Below, piece after piece: positions 22,209-33,740 of a stretch of 64,000 nt of DNA. The stretch's first letter is position 1; each line of letters begins with the position of its first letter. Source of the stretch: Vandiemenella viatica (taxonomy: Eukaryota > Arthropoda > Insecta > Orthoptera > Morabidae); contig CM061920.1 in the NCBI GenBank assembly GCA_031002005.1, forward strand, positions 48,586,610-48,650,609. The letters are read 5' to 3'. Position numbers and translations under genes: made by a program. The notes beneath the pieces are model-generated. The model was given only the letters and a program-made list of their open reading frames with translations, made no database searches and had not been told where the DNA came from.

Positions 22209-23520
22209 TTCACCAGCAAAGATCAGGTATAATTATTTTTTATTGCATAAAAACTGTTGGAGCATGGTAATTTGGAAAATACACACTATGAAACAAAACA
22301 CGATATTAAGATGCATAAACATTACATCATTTTGTATGCACAGTAAGATTTTCCTTTTTTTTATACACGTAATATTGCCTATACTTTATAGTATGATTTT
22401 GAAAAAAAAAAAAAAACAAGGCTCAATATGTTGATTATCTCAAATTTTCATGTCTTATTAAGAGAGGTTATAAATAATAGAGAGAAGGGTTTATTACTAC
22501 AGTTAATTATGCCTCAATGACATTTTGTTTCACTTACTTCATAGAGAACAATGGATGCCACACTTCTTCTAATATTTGTTACAAAAAAAAGGCTATACAA
22601 AGCCTTATCCCAAGCAGTGACTTGATAATGCACTCCTCTTTGACCATTTTGACAATGATGGTAACTCTATGAATCATTCCTATAGGTGACTTCTTCATAC
22701 ATGACTTTGATGATATTTCCTATTACCTATTATAAAATATGAGGTCTTTCTTCTGAACTTAGTATGGGGATAAGTTCTTATCATTGATACACATAACTAG
22801 GACATATCTACTTTATACATTAAACATGACATAATATCTATTGTGAATCTTATAGTAAATTTTTACACCAGTATACTGGTGGACACAACTAGCATTGTGA
22901 TACTAAACGGGAGATATTTTGTAAAATTTTGTGCATCAATATACTGATGGAATGAAATTACATTTCAAACATACCCTACAGTGTCAGTAGTGTGACTTCA
23001 TTATGTATTCAGTTGTAACTTATTGATATAGGGATGTTCCCCAAAATGCTCTTATTATAAATATGGATGATATGTGTATATACTTTCAATTTTTTTTAGT
23101 CTCTTAGCCAATGTTCAAGAGACGTTCATCATAATACCTTGAGCATAACCTGGTGTTACCTTTAAGTGTTCAGTGTATTCTCTATCAGCATCCTTCTTAA
23201 ATGTTTAGTTGATCCTTCGTAAGAGACATTCCCCAGCATGCTTTCACGATACTAAGGTCAACTCTTCCAATCTTTGGATAATGTGAAAATTTGGTTAGAG
23301 ATAGGATATGTTAACTAGAGACATTCACCAACATGATCTAGTACAGCTCCTGTGTATTTACTTGAGTGTACTTATTACATTTTTATTTATAAGTTTGTAA
23401 TTGTATATGCTTTGTAATAACTACTTAATTGTACTCTAAACTCTACATTTTGATAATCTTACCAAATGCCGAAAGTTTTTTTTTGTACCTACTTGCTAAC
23501 AGAATGGCATTTTCAACTTT
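22209..23520. other. AT-rich DNA with a weak 100-base periodic repeat
   Basis: No gene seen. The motif GAGACATTC-CCA-CATG recurs at about 23117, 23222 and 23318, suggesting a diverged tandem repeat of three units of about 100 bases. Confidence 0.4.
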
Positions 23521-25550
23521 CTTATACAAGACTTTGTTTGGAAATTTTCAATTCAGTGTAAACTGTAATGGATTCAGTAATTAGTTTCTTTATATGAATG
23601 TTTTTGTAAACATGTACTTTTGTGTTTACTTTCCTTGTGTATGTTACGTTAAGGTTTAACTGATAGGAACAGGCACTAAAACTCATTTTTGTTTGACAGC
23701 TTGCTGCCTGCAGCTCCACTAACGACCTGCTGTTCCAGGAGTCAGGGAAAGAACATTTCACTCTGCAGCCAAGCCCACTGGAGCATTGTTTTGTATTCTT
23801 TTCAGTTCCCAACAAGTGTGTTGATCCATAACAGGACTTAGTGAACCCACTAAATTGGGTGGAATTTTTGTGTGCTAAAGTGCCTAATTTTGTAATTTTC
23901 GATAACAAGGACACACTAGAAGTGAAATCATTTGCAAACAATACTGCAAACATTAATATTTGTAATTTTTGTATGAATTCCACATGCTAAATTTGCACAT
24001 GCATGAATTTACATGCTAAAATATGTTATATTTTAAGTACTAATGTAATGCTTTGTAAATGGTTAGGGATGGTACCAGAAGTTAGGGAAGTTATAAATGT
24101 TTGTAATTTTGGTATATTAATCCGAATTTTCAAGTAATTATATAAGAATTTTCCATTTTTAATTAAGTTTTCAAGTAATTTTCAATTTTTCTGATGCTAT
24201 TAGTGAGAGCAAGTACATTTTACTTTTTTATAAAATGTATGTGAGGAGGAAAAGACAAACTCACATAACCCAAAAATGGAGAATATTAGTTTTTTTTAGT
24301 AAACTTCCAACTCATTTACTGCTTTGCAGAAATAAGTTTAAATTTGCAAGGGCATGTAAGGTACCATTTAGTTCAGCAAAAGCACTCCCACTAGCCATCC
24401 CCAGCAATAACATAGTTTATAAAGTGATTTTGAAGTCGTTTGTGTTGGACTTCAAAATTTCGAGAAGAGTAATTGTCAACTTGAAGGAATTTCCCTTTAT
24501 TTATTTCCATGGTGAAAAATCATTATTAGAATCATTTTAAAGTGTATTCATTACATCGGGAAAAAATTATTTTAAGAGATATTTTTGTTTGTTCACATTT
24601 TGAAACACATGATTGGAAAAGTAAAAATCTAAGATTTGAAATATCTTTGAATTGAGTACAGCTGAACTTTTATCACCAGCTATAGTCAGCATTGTTCTGA
24701 GTATTGTGATAGTAAAATTAACTAATTTGGCAAAGTTTAGTTAGCAATTTTAATTAAGATAAAAAAATGAACTTTTTAACTAAAAGGAATATTAATTTGA
24801 AATTTATATCAATAGATAGCCTAAATTGAGACGATTACGAATATATGATGGTTTTGGTAAAAAAGTTAAAGCATTTGTGAGATAATTAAGACACTAAAAA
24901 TGGATTGGAGTTCGAGAAAGTCCGCCAAGTTGGTCATGTGATAGACTTCAATTTTAAGCTTATAGAAGTACTTTTGAATGTTAAATTAAATTAAAACAGA
25001 TAGAACATGATCATAGGAAACCCTGGTAAAAACTGCAAGTTAAAACTATTTTGCACTTTAGGAGATATTAATTAAAGAAAAAAGTTACTGATGTGATAGG
25101 CTCTGAAAAGCTAATAAAAGACCTTGCAGCCACCATGATTTGTCTCATTCTTTTGCTGGAAAGTGATTGCGCAACTCCGCGCTAGTTAGCAGAGCAAATT
25201 GCTCCATGGGGTAGCAGTTTGGGCAAATTCCAACATGCTGTAGTACTCACTAATGTTAGGGGGACATAGTGAGTTTGTCTTCTCGTATGATTGTGCTTAA
25301 TCTGTAATCTTCAATGAAACTGTTATCCGATGCTTTATCGACGTATCTGGTACCAATAATGTACAAGTGAGCTTGATCAAGAATATAAGTATTGTGTTAC
25401 TCTGCACTGTGTCAAGTGACTTTATTTCAATTACCGTTCACATTTGGGGTTTAATACGAACGCGTGGTGGCCAATTTCTAAAATATTTAAGGTACCAGTA
25501 GGCTACACATGGTCAAGAACGTATTTGTTCACAGTTCAGATTAAAGTGTT
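23521..25550. other. unassigned region, possibly LTR-like at its right end
   Basis: An open frame of 153 codons on the minus strand (23522-23983) and one of 101 on the plus (24235-24540) have no recognisable motif. At 25113 there is an AATAAAAG TATA-like box followed by a GC-richer stretch to about 25450. The arrangement is similar to the LTR-like block at 10.7-12.4 kb, but with no shared sequence that I can see. Confidence 0.3.
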
Positions 25551-25554
25551 AATC

Positions 25555-25890
25555 TCCCATGCAACATCTTGGCCTGAGAATCTTGCATGTAGTCAACTGA
25601 GATTGACATGAATATCCTTGCCTAAAGTCATTTTGTTGACTTGAAAACCATTTACATTCCTCATAAACTTTTTGACATAGTTTCATATTAATCTCTCCAT
25701 TAATTTACCTACCACTGATGTCAAATTGATTGGCCTGTCCTTTTGAACCCAATATGTAACCCCTCCTAAATGGACTGTTACTACTATCGCACTTTTCCAG
25801 TCCTATGGTAAGCAGCAAGTTTTATATCTTGATCTGCGTAATATGTTTTCTTTCAAATTACCTGTCAATTCTTTACAATTAATGGGTTAT
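25555..25890 (-). mobile_element. LINE-A copy 6, RT fragment, minus strand
   Basis: On the minus strand the order is DWKSAIVVTVHLGGVTYW, then RPINLTSVVGKLMERLI and the following Q-R-Q-G-Y-S-like region. It matches 28800-29060 of the plus-strand copy. It is the only LINE-A piece on the minus strand in this window. Stops are present. Confidence 0.65.
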
Positions 25891-25914
25891 TTGCTAAACT
25901 GACCTATATATATA

Positions 25915-25998
25915 TATATTCATAATCTGGACCCACGGAGAAGACAACCTACTCAATTTCCTCAATAAACTTAACACTGTCAGCTCCTTGAAATTTAC
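25915..25998 (+). mobile_element. Penelope A RT fragment
   Basis: IWTHGEDNLLNFLNKLNTVSSLKFT matches the region just after the RT active site in the copy at 27236-27310. Only about 25 residues are present. Confidence 0.6.
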
Positions 25999-26093
25999 TC
26001 TGCCATGATGTATTTCCCCCACAATTAGCCACCGAAATTGTGGCTCACGCAGTTGGCTGCTGGCAGCGCTTGAGTGCAGCCATCTCACTTCTA

Positions 26094-26205
26094 CTGAGGA
26101 AGTGCCATGCTCGAAAATTTTATTCTTTGTGTGTTCGTGTTTTTTTCGTGAACCAACGCCACTGGAATCCCCTTCTTTGGTAAGCGGTGGTTTTTTATCC
26201 TATCC
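26094..26205 (+). repeat. Penelope A terminal-repeat-like segment with hammerhead-like core
   Basis: Contains CTGAGGA at 26094-26100, then AGTGCCATGCTC, then GAAAA to 26117. This is the CUGANGA / stem-loop / GAAA order of a hammerhead ribozyme core. It continues with TTTGTGTGTTCGTG and ends in TTTGGTAAGCGGTGG and TATCCTATCC, as in the terminal repeats at 44.5 kb and 34.0 kb. It lies directly upstream of Penelope coding sequence. Confidence 0.4.
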
Positions 26206-26211
26206 AATGTT

Positions 26212-26213
<2 letters not shown>

Positions 26214-26247
<34 letters not shown>
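26214..26247. repeat. (TA)n microsatellite
   Basis: About 17 TA units between the terminal-repeat-like segment and the Penelope coding region. Confidence 0.9.
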
Positions 26248-26250
<3 letters not shown>

Positions 26251-26290
26251 TCCTTAGCTTTCTGCCATACACTCCGCTGGAGGTACCACT

Positions 26291-27590
26291 TTGCCCTCGA
26301 AAGGCAACAATCTGGACATTCAGAGTGACCTGGAGCCCAGTCTCCAAAGGTTTCAACCACCCTCCATACTTGATCCACAACCTCTCCCACAAAACCACAA
26401 TCTCCAATTGTTTCAAGACCTGGTTTCCACCAGTTTGGCTTCTCCTAGTTTCATAAAATCACTACCCAGTGGCACCAACCTAACTCTTTCAGAAACCCGG
26501 GCCATCTGGGAACTCTCCACTGATCCAGACTTGATCATTCTTCCGGCAGACGAGGACTCAACTGCAGTGGTCATGAACCGTTGTGACTACATTAGTGAAG
26601 CACTGCATCAGCTGTCTGATACCAACACTTATTGCCACCTCAACCATGATCCCACAATTGCAGTCAGTGAAAGAATAAAAGATTACATACAGTTTAGTGG
26701 ACCACTCCAAGGCCTCACTCCAAAAAAGTCACAAACCCCCTCCCATTACATACTTCCTAAAATTCATAACCCATAGTTGCTGCATATGGCTCACCGACTG
26801 AGTGTATCTCTGCCCTGGTGGACAAGCATCTACAGCCCATTGTCAGCCAGCTTCCCTCCCACATCGAAGACACCTGACACTTGCTCTCTCGACTGGCCAC
26901 GGTACCCACATCTCTTCGCCCTGACTCCTTCCTAGTCACGGTGGATGTGACCTCTGTATATACTAATATTCCCCACTGTCATGGGCTCAGCACAATGGAA
27001 CATTTTCTAGACCTAGTGTCCTCCCAACATCCTCCCCACCAGATCATTCTTGATCACCCTGGCCGAGCTAATACCGAGCAAAAACTTTTTTTAATTCGAT
27101 GGCAAAATTTACCACCAAGTCAGTGGCACTGCCATGGGCACTCGTATGGCTCCCTCATACGCTAACCTCTACTTAGGCCGCCTGGAACAATCATTCTTAG
27201 CTGGATCCCATCTGAAGCCCCTTTTGTGTGTCGGATTCACGGGGAAGACAACCTACTCAGTTTCCTCAATAAATTCAATACTGCCAGCACTCTGAAATTC
27301 ACGTGGGACTTACTCCCACACACATGCCACCTTCCTGGATGTCGACCTATCACTAACTAATGGCTACATCAATTCATCTGTCCATATCAAACCCACCAAC
27401 CTACAACAGTACCTTCATTACGATAGCTGCCATCCTCTCCACAACAAATGCACCCACCCCTATAGCCTTGGTATTTGAGGGAGTCAACTATGTTCCAACG
27501 AACAGGCCCTCCAACAGTATGCTAGCAACATCTGAGAAGCCCTGATTTCCCACAATTACCCACTGGATTTACTTCACAAACAAGTTTCAC
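26291..27590 (+). pseudogene. Penelope A reverse transcriptase
   Basis: First frame 26291-26776: SETRAIWELSTDPDLIILPADEDSTAVVMNRCDYISEALHQLSDTNTYC...SHYILPKIHNP (fingers region). Then, after a frame change, AYGSPTECISALVDKHLQPIVSQLP, LVTVDVTSVYTNIPHCHGL (motif A, 26935-26985) and GTAMGTRMAPSYANLYLGRLEQ (motif B, 27125-27190). The active-site segment is damaged: the YIDD-type motif expected before HGEDNLLSFLNKFN (27238-27280) is missing, apparently by a short deletion. Stops and frameshifts follow. Penelope RTs are telomerase-related; this one cannot be active. Confidence 0.75.
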
Positions 27591-27839
27591 GGGCCACATC
27601 CCAACCCACTCAACCTATCAACAGCCCATAGTCCTCAAAAAAGAATCATAGCCCCATTTTGATCACCCAATATTTCCCTGGGTCCTGCCACAAGGTTACG
27701 ACTTCCTTCGAGTCCTGCCCTGAGATGAGAAACTTCCTTCCAAAAATCCTCCCTCACCCACCCAGACGTTGCTACAGCAGACCCCCAAACCTCAAACAAC
27801 TCTTGGTCCACAAACACGGGGAAAGGCAGCCGCAAGGTT

Positions 27840-28115
27840 GAATCCCTTGCAACAGATCCCTCTGCAAATTATGCAGTATGCACCCACCTTCCACCACCTT
27901 TACCAACCCTGTAATTGGATGAAAGCTTCCCCATCACAGGACTTGCCACGTGTGTATCCTCCCACCTCACCTGCAACCACTGACCAGCCTCCTACAATGG
28001 TCTGACAACAAATCCACTAGCCATTAGAATGAAAGGATACAGACAATCGGTTTTCACCCAGAATCCCTGACCACCCTATATCTTATCATGCCACCACTCA
28101 TGGCACCAACAATCT
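27840..28115 (+). pseudogene. Penelope A GIY-YIG endonuclease remnant
   Basis: In mixed frames it shows CKLCSMHPPSTTFTNPVIG, HRTCHVC and HLTC-like pieces that parallel the better-preserved minus-strand domain at 19600-20055 (TFxNPVTG...HATC...LTC). The YIG motif is no longer readable. Strongly decayed. Confidence 0.5.
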
Positions 28116-28794
28116 TAACACATGTTTTGCGGTCCGCACCATCAGAATCCTCTCGGACAGAAGCAGCATTTCGAAACTCAGGAAGTAGGAAGTGACGTAT
28201 CAGTACCATCTGGGTACCAGACAACCACCAGGACAGAAAAAATAAAATACAGAACCTACAAATTACAATTGGGAAGTGAAAAGGTTAAAGAGGCTAGTGA
28301 GACAGGAACACAACAGAGTTAAGAGACAAGAAGGCAGTAGGGAATACTCAAAACAACTGAACAAGTAATTAATAAGAGCAAAGAGAGAAGCAAAGGATTG
28401 GTTTATGAAGAATATTATTAGTGCAAGAGGGCCACTGAACAATGCATCTAGAAACTTCTATGGCTATATTAGAAAACTGAGGGGAAGGGAAGGTATTCAG
28501 ACTATTATAGATAAGAATGGAGTTGAAGTCATTGAGGATTTTAAAATTGCAGCGATGTTGAGTGACTGGTTTCATGAGACAACTAGAGATTATCATCCTG
28601 TGATGGAAGAGATGAATCAGAGGAGAGTCTCCCTAAAAGTATAAATGAGGAAACTACAAAATTTGAAATAAATTCTCAGGAAATTATGAAGGAACTCAGA
28701 AAATGTAAAGGGGCTGGTGTAGGTAATATTACTGCAGATTCATTAAAGATTGTGGGATACAATATTGTACCTCACCTTGAAATTTTATTTTTAA

Positions 28795-29409
28795 ATGAGT
28801 TTGGAGTCTTGCTGCTTACTTAAGGATTGGAAAAGAGTGATAGTAGTATCAGTTCATAAAGGAGGGGTTACAAATAGGGTTGAAAATTATAGGCCAATTA
28901 GTTTGAAATCAGTGATACACAAAATGATGGAGAGATTGATATGCTACTATATCAGAAATATCAGTGAAGACAGAAAATGGTTTGCAGATCGATAGCATGG
29001 CATTAGGCAAGGTTATTCATGCAAATCTCACATGGTGGGTTATATGCAAGATATTTTAGATGAATTAGATAAGGGAGGCCAACTTGATAATGTGGCACCA
29101 GATCTTTCTACGGCATTTGACTGAGTGAGCCATAAAATGGTTTTAAATAAACTGAAATCTACTGGATTGGATGAAAAAGTTACTTGCTGGGTAGAGGCAT
29201 TCTTAAAAGCCAGAAAGCAAAGTGTTAGAATAGGAAACACGTTATCAAAAGAGGTGGAAGTAAATATGAGAGTGCAACAGGGTATTATATTGGGACCATT
29301 GCTGTTCATTATTATAATGAATGACTGTGTTGATGGGTTACAGTCGGAATCAAGGTATTTTGCAGATGATATAATGGTATACAGTAGGATCAAAACAGGT
29401 AAAGACTGA
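28795..29409 (+). pseudogene. LINE-A RT core, copy 7
   Basis: The frame 28795-28995 has KDWKRVIVVSVHKGGVTNRVENYRPISLKSVIHKMMERLI (block 2 of RT). Around 29100 the motif A segment is APDLSTAFD followed by a stop. The frame 29125-29409 has SKEVEVNMRVQQGIILGPLLFIIIMND (motif B) and SRYFADDIMVYSRI (motif C, FADD). All catalytic blocks can be placed, but stops separate them. Confidence 0.75.
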
Positions 29410-29836
29410 ATAGCTGCAGGGTGACTTGGATAGATTATCTAAATAGTTAGGTCAGCATGGAATGAGGATAAATGCCAAGAAAAGTAAGCTTATTACACAG
29501 ATAAAAAAAACTAAAGGTTAATTATGATTATAGGGTGGGGTCAGAATTGCTTATTGAAAGCTTGAAGTGTAAATATCTTAGCATAATGTTTGATAACAGA
29601 CTCAATTGGGCAGAGCACATTGGGCAGGTGGTAGGAAAATGTTACAAAATCCTTCTTTTACTGGAGAGGATGTACAAAAGAAGTTAGGGAGTTAAGTTAC
29701 AAAATTTTGGTCAGAGCATATGGTGGTGTAGTTTGGGACCCACATTTTGGTTATTAAATAGAGGAGCTGGAAGGTGTGCAAAGTAGAGCAGTTGGATTTG
29801 TTCGTGGAAATTATCGCATGACCCAGTCAGTCACTA

Positions 29837-31155
29837 AGAGGCATGTTTTTTAAGTAAGTACCGTTTTGAAATTAAAAAAAGACGTGCAAATATATCTCAA
29901 TAATTTTATTTTTACATGAAAGCCTATACCTTACTGTAGTTTTCTACATAATTCCCTTCAATATTGAGGCACTTGTCATAACGTAGTACCAGTTTTTGAA
30001 AACCCTCCTCATAGAAGTCTGCCGCCTGACTTGTTAACCATTGCATCACAACTGTTTTGACTTCGTTATAGTCTTCAAGACGCTGACCGCCAAGATGTTT
30101 CTTCAAGTGCAGGAACAGATGGTAGTCACTGGGCGCCAGATCAGGGCTGTACGGAGGATGATCTAGAGTTTCCCATCGAAATGATGTGATGAGATCTTTG
30201 GTCTGATTAGCCACATGTGGACGGGCATTGTCATGCAGCAAAACGATGCCCTTGCTCAACTTGCCACGTCTTTTGTTCTGGATTGAACGGCGCAGATTGT
30301 TCAATGTCTCACAATAAGCTGCTGCATTGATTGTCTCATTACGAGGCAGAAATTCCACAAGCAATACTCCTTTTCTGTCCCAAAAAACTGTGCACATGAT
30401 TTTCCGGGCAGAAATCGTTTGCTTGAACTTCACTTTTTTGGGTGAATCTGAATGCCACCATTCCATGGACTGTTGTTTTCATTCAGGTGTGACGTAGGCC
30501 ACCCATTTCTCATCGCCCATAACAATTTGGCTTAAGAAATCATCACCATCGTTGTGGTACTGCTCAAGGAAAGTCAATGCACTGCCTAAACGTTTGGTTT
30601 TGTGTACATCCGTTAACATTTTCGGTACCCAACGTGAGCACAATTTTCGGTAATTCAAGTGCTCAGTCACAATGCCATACAAAACACTACGAGAAACATT
30701 AGGAAAGTCATCACACAAGGAGGAAATCGTAAAGTGTCTGTTTTCTCTCACCTTATTGTCCACTTTCTGCACCAAACTTTCATTAACGACCGAAGGACGC
30801 CCACTCTGTTGTTCATCATGCACATTTGTGCGGCCATCTTTAAATGCTCTGACCGACTTTCTCACCATTCCATCACTCATAATGTTTTGTCTGTAAACTG
30901 CTCAGATCTCACGATGAATTACAATCGGTTTTAGGCTTTTAGCACAAAGAAATCTTATAACAGCCCGTACGTCACAGTTATAATCGGAGGCATCTTAAAC
31001 ACTCAGTGAACAACGTAAACAAGGAAGAATTAGACTGTAATGGCGTCAGTGTGTAGGCAAGAGAAGCAGGTACTCAGTGCGCATGCGAGGAATGCCGACC
31101 ATAGCGCTGCAGCCACGGTGTGACAAAACGGTACTTACTTAAAAAATATGCCTCG
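29837..31155 (-). mobile_element. mariner M2, complete 1319 bp element
   Basis: 32-base terminal inverted repeats (29837-29868 and 31124-31155; GAGGCAT-TTTTTTAAGTAAG type, two mismatches). TA lies on each side (29835-29836, 31156-31157). Length and transposase position are typical of mariner. Insertion is into LINE-A copy 7. Confidence 0.95.
29924..30880 (-). pseudogene. mariner M2 transposase (DD34D), one nonsense codon
   Basis: The readable frame runs from Met at 30880 to 29924 with a single in-frame TGA at 30479-30481. Before the stop come an HTH-containing N-terminal domain (SVRAFKDGRTNVHDEQQSGR, FTISSLCDDF), the linker WVPKMLT (canonical WVPHEL) and VMGDEKW (first Asp). After it come LLHDNARPH (second Asp) and YSPDLAPSDYHLF (third Asp). 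I count 34 residues between the second and third, giving DD34D. The extreme N-terminus before 30880 was not read as open. Cut-and-paste transposase; this copy is inactivated by the stop, but its ends are intact and could be mobilised in trans. Confidence 0.9.
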
Positions 31156-31554
31156 TAATATGATAAAGGAGATGGATTGGGAGTCTTTGTAGGAAAAGAG
31201 GAGGCTGAAGAGAGTGCTGGAATGTACAGGGCATAACTTGGTGATGGATAATGGAGGGATATTGGTCAAAGAATTAGGAATAGTGCATGGAAGATGAATG
31301 GCAACCATGACCACAAGCTTGTGCTCGATTTAATGCATGAGGGAGTGGAAAATTTTTCTTTTGTTGGTAAGGGTGTCAGGGATTGGAACAAATTAGCAAG
31401 TGCAGTGATGAATAAATTACCAAAAATGCTTAAGAAATTTAAAATTTGTAAATTGGAAAATTAAATGGGTGAGGAATTACCATTCCAACTGTAAAAGAAA
31501 TTAAAAAAAAAATTATATGTAAAAGGGTAATTAGATGACTAGGGTAATTGGCAC

Positions 31555-31570
31555 TGGAGCGTTAGCTCCA
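31555..31570 (+). repeat. LINE-A 3'-terminal hairpin, copy 7
   Basis: TGGAGC-GTTA-GCTCCA, perfect 6 bp stem, followed by TCACAATTAAAATTAATAAT. Confidence 0.7.
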
Positions 31571-31679
31571 TCACAATTAAAATTAATAATAATATATATA
31601 AATGTTTTATATATTTTGCTGCATATTAATTTAAAAATCGGTCAAAAAGGACCATGAACAATGGAGACAGCAGTTATTT

Positions 31680-31870
31680 GTTGCTTTTTTTCTTATGGCT
31701 TTAACCCTCATTGATGTATTTAGAGGCAGGAAAAAATTTGCCCATAGTCTCTTAAAGGAATCATCCTGGGATTTGCCTTGAGTGATTTCTGAAATCTTGT
31801 AAAACCAAAATTCGAAACTGGACCCTCCAAATGTGAAATCGGAGCATTACCACTCACCCACCCTACTCAG
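31680..31870 (-). mobile_element. SINE-S copy 1, diverged
   Basis: The body matches the SINE at 41270-41528 (CTTATGGCTTTAACCCTCAT, TTAGAGGCAGGAAAAA, AAAGGAATCATCCTGG, AAAACCAAAATTCGAAAC). The tRNA-like head is on the right (CACTCACCCACCCTACTCAG), the T-rich tail on the left. Minus orientation. Confidence 0.6.
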
Positions 31871-31874
31871 TAAT

Positions 31875-33740
31875 TTTTTTCTATGTAGCAGCCTAAATCC
31901 TTGAAGTAATTAGGAATTATGGGGTGGTTATAGGTTGGTAGCGAGGAGAAGATAGCAGAGAGGGTAGCAGTTGTGATTTAGGGGGTTATGGAACTGAAAG
32001 TATTAAGTTAAAAAAATAAAAAGTTTTATTCCTCTGTCAAAGTTTCTAAGGAAAGTATAATTGAAATAATAATTTTATTTTTTTACAAACTACTATCATT
32101 AAAAAAAATAACATTTTCATACTTGTCGATATATTTCATTAAATTTGTGGATATTAGATAATAATAATGTCTATGGATAGAGAATAGAGCAGAAACAACT
32201 CAATGGCTAACTGAACATCACCGAGCAGTATGATAGACATCATAATCAAACTGGCCTTTTGTGATACAAGATTAGTTTAAACATCCAACAAAAATGACGA
32301 ATATAGGCACTACCATCACCAGTGGTGGTAGGAGACATCTGTTAGCATGGAGCAGCATAAGGCCCTTGTCATTAGGGGATGGTAGTGCGTAACAGTCAGG
32401 GTGAAAGTCAGGTAGGAAAGGTGAAGTTGTTACATGGAAGAAGGGGGGGGAAAATGTTTTGGAAAAGTTTCTAATGTGGCATTTTGGTATTATGATGAAA
32501 ATTAACATCAGCCTAGCTAATTAAACAACACAAATGTGAGATTTTCAAATGCTGTGTTGTAGATTACTAAAGATAATTAACTTACCTCCTTGTCATGGAC
32601 CTAAGTAACAATGCTACCAATTTATAATAAAACATTATGGGACAAAGACAGTAAATCAACAATACTGACAAAGTATGAATATTTATTTAACCATTCACCA
32701 TTAAAGCTGTTTAGAACACAATTCCAAACAAATAATACTCAAATTATGAAAGTGTAAACTATAAATGTTATCCAATAAAAAGTAAATGTAATACAGTGTA
32801 AATGTAATATAAAAAGTAAATGTAAACATCAGCACAAATGATAAAGAAATTACACTCATTCAAACAAGTGAAAATGTTGACCAACAACCTCAGAAAAAAA
32901 TCAAGAATCCAACAAAATAAATAACCTTACACCCTCCCCCCTTTTACCTGATTTCATGCAATGGACGGATACAACAACATGATTGTTGTAAGGAACTACA
33001 TATGTCAACATTAAAATAGTCAACTTAGATTCTTTTTTTAAGACCAAACTGAAAGACAAAAAATACAATCAAAGTATTAAAATGTTGTTAAAACTGAATA
33101 TTTACTGTTGATCACAATAATCAAATGCCCAATCAGCTGCATGTGATTAAAAGTGATTTACAATTAACAACTAGCATAATGTCATGTAAGTTGATCTCTA
33201 CTTTTTTTAACAATAAAGAAAAGCTTCACTTGATAAATTTAACTTTCATTTAATTAACAACAATTGATAACTTTGATTTGGACCTAAACTATTTTCTTGC
33301 ATTATCTGTACCTGAATGTACAATTTCTTTGCAACATTTAATAATGTTAAACTGCAGTGTCTTTGATTCCATGTGCAAGCCCATCTTTAGTTTTATACAC
33401 TATTTACAATAGTGGAAACACAACTTTCAACATAAAAATTATGATGCAAATAATTTCCTCTGTGTCTGATATGAATCTGAAATTATTTTAAGACAAAAAT
33501 GTGATTTATATATATATAACACAGAACATTAAAGTGGCAAACTCCCACACGGTTACAAATAGATTTGAAGAATTTTTTTTAAGACTAAACTTTTAAGTCA
33601 GTTTAATTATTCAACAAGGAGTACAAATAATAGCCCATGAACAAGCATTTCGAACTGTACCTGAAGTCACTGTAGTCTAACAAATATACATACATCATAT
33701 TCTGATGTAAATATAATGGAAACAAAGAAACTGCCATCGG
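31875..33740. other. AT-rich non-coding DNA, nothing recognised
   Basis: No element ends or coding motifs. The minus-strand frame at 32272-32508 has no recognisable content. Confidence 0.5.

Larger units (their letters stand above)
26248..28160 (+). mobile_element. Penelope-like element A, longest copy, 3' truncated
   Basis: Carries the RT from ILPADEDSTAVVM onward and decayed GIY-YIG sequence. It ends near 28160-28230, where LINE-A begins. Its C-rich plus strand is a compositional contrast to the AT-rich surroundings. Confidence 0.75.
28230..31595 (+). mobile_element. LINE-A copy 7, longest 3' copy, with mariner M2 inside
   Basis: Linker (28260-28640), RT N-terminus, RT core, thumb and 3' UTR in order, with the 3' hairpin at 31555-31570 and an ATTAATAATAAT tail. 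Mariner M2 (29837-31155) is inserted in the RT C-terminal part; leaving out M2 and one TA restores the alignment to 13590 and 9175. Used here as the reference for other LINE-A pieces. Confidence 0.85.

Noticed and set aside
22489..22520. Second terminal repeat of mariner M1 (ATTATGCCTCA)
   Set aside because: Only about 11 bases match and there is no adjacent TA plus transposase N-terminus; mentioned only as a possibility.
23522..23983. 153-codon minus-strand gene
   Set aside because: No family motif, no exon borders, composition like its flanks; chance frame is more likely.
25430..25500. tRNA primer-binding site after an LTR (TGGTGGCC)
   Set aside because: Eight bases only, with no paired LTR or coding region downstream; LINE-A and Penelope sequence follow instead.
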